Shown: piece after piece, positions 29,629 to 29,758 of the stretch
How the letters are laid out: each line of letters opens with the position of its first letter
How positions within the stretch are numbered: the stretch's first letter is position 1
IMG/VR virus record: IMGVR_UViG_3300020455_000069
Coordinates: 1-29,758 of that record
DNA: 29,758 bases
Reading direction: 5' to 3' (one strand)
From: a virus
The notes under the pieces: generated by a model
What the model saw: the letters and a program-made list of their open reading frames with translations, nothing else
Databases searched by the model: none
Told to the model about the DNA's origin: nothing
Position numbers and translations under genes: made by a program

Positions 29629-29758
29629 GTTGAGAGATAAGAGAACGAATCGGATTAAGTTCCTCTCCTCTTATCTCTCATCTGCTCTAATCTCCTTGTA
29701 GTTTCAGGATTAGGGGCGATAGGAAACTACACAGTGGGCAAACGCAAGGCAGGGGTGA
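29629..29758 (+). ncRNA. Candidate structured RNA with hairpin and pseudoknot (runs off window)
   Basis: The first element is a perfect 13-bp stem, TGAGAGATAAGAG (29631-29643) with CTCTTATCTCTCA (29668-29680), loop 24 bases. Next, CTCTAATC (29685-29692) can pair with GATTAGGG (29708-29715, one G-U). TGTAGTTTC (29697-29705) can pair with GAAACTACA (29723-29731). The two pairings interleave, so together they make an H-type pseudoknot. No start codon with ribosome site or protein-like frame is visible. It matches no RNA family I know (not tRNA, tmRNA or RNase P core). It could be a free noncoding RNA or a long structured leader of a gene beyond the window. Confidence 0.5.

Noticed and set aside
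29629-29758. tmRNA, RNase P RNA, group I intron or known riboswitch
   Set aside because: I could not find the conserved core strings of these families, such as GAGGAAAGTCC of RNase P; the identity is left open.

Overview
The window looks like part of a T4-like marine cyanophage genome (a myovirus of marine picocyanobacteria). The evidence is strongly AT-rich DNA, every supported gene on the + strand, start/stop overlaps of ATGA or TAATG type, very large fibre genes preceded by T4-type late boxes (NATAAATA or CTAAATA), and many small proteins of a kind I recognise from cyanophages. No host gene, tRNA or photosynthesis gene is visible. A T4-like pelagiphage is a less likely alternative. No database search was possible, so family names rest on motifs read from the translations.

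Region 1 (1-20110) is a late virion module. It holds a truncated fibre gene with a LamG-like end, an 849-aa fibre protein, two small proteins including a likely tail assembly chaperone, a 1899-aa fibre protein ending in an S74 self-cleaving chaperone domain, a 795-aa glycine-rich adhesin-like protein, a 983-aa GIGT-repeat fibre protein, and a 499-aa plus 82-aa structural pair. Between these lie a 2OG-Fe(II) oxygenase-like gene (10361) and a four-gene overlapping operon (13469-15388) with a cupin-like protein and an aspartyl-hydroxylase-like protein. Their position suggests modification of fibre proteins, which is inference.

Region 2 (20111-29373) is an early or middle type module of nonstructural genes served by host-like promoters, several of them extended -10 (TGnTATAAT). 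It encodes an SF2 helicase, a two-TM protein, a lone DNA methyltransferase, a prolyl-4-hydroxylase-like oxygenase, a nucleotide-sugar 4,6-dehydratase-like enzyme, a dense run of overlapping microprotein genes, and at the end a putative restriction endonuclease overlapping a beta-class adenine methyltransferase.

Region 3 (29374-29758) has no convincing gene. It carries a terminator-promoter pair and then a second promoter whose predicted transcript begins at a perfect 13-bp hairpin and continues into an apparent pseudoknot, a candidate structured RNA that runs off the window. A second candidate, a very short RNA, lies at about 20173-20221. Four junctions share one design: an intrinsic terminator immediately followed by, or overlapping, a promoter for the next gene.
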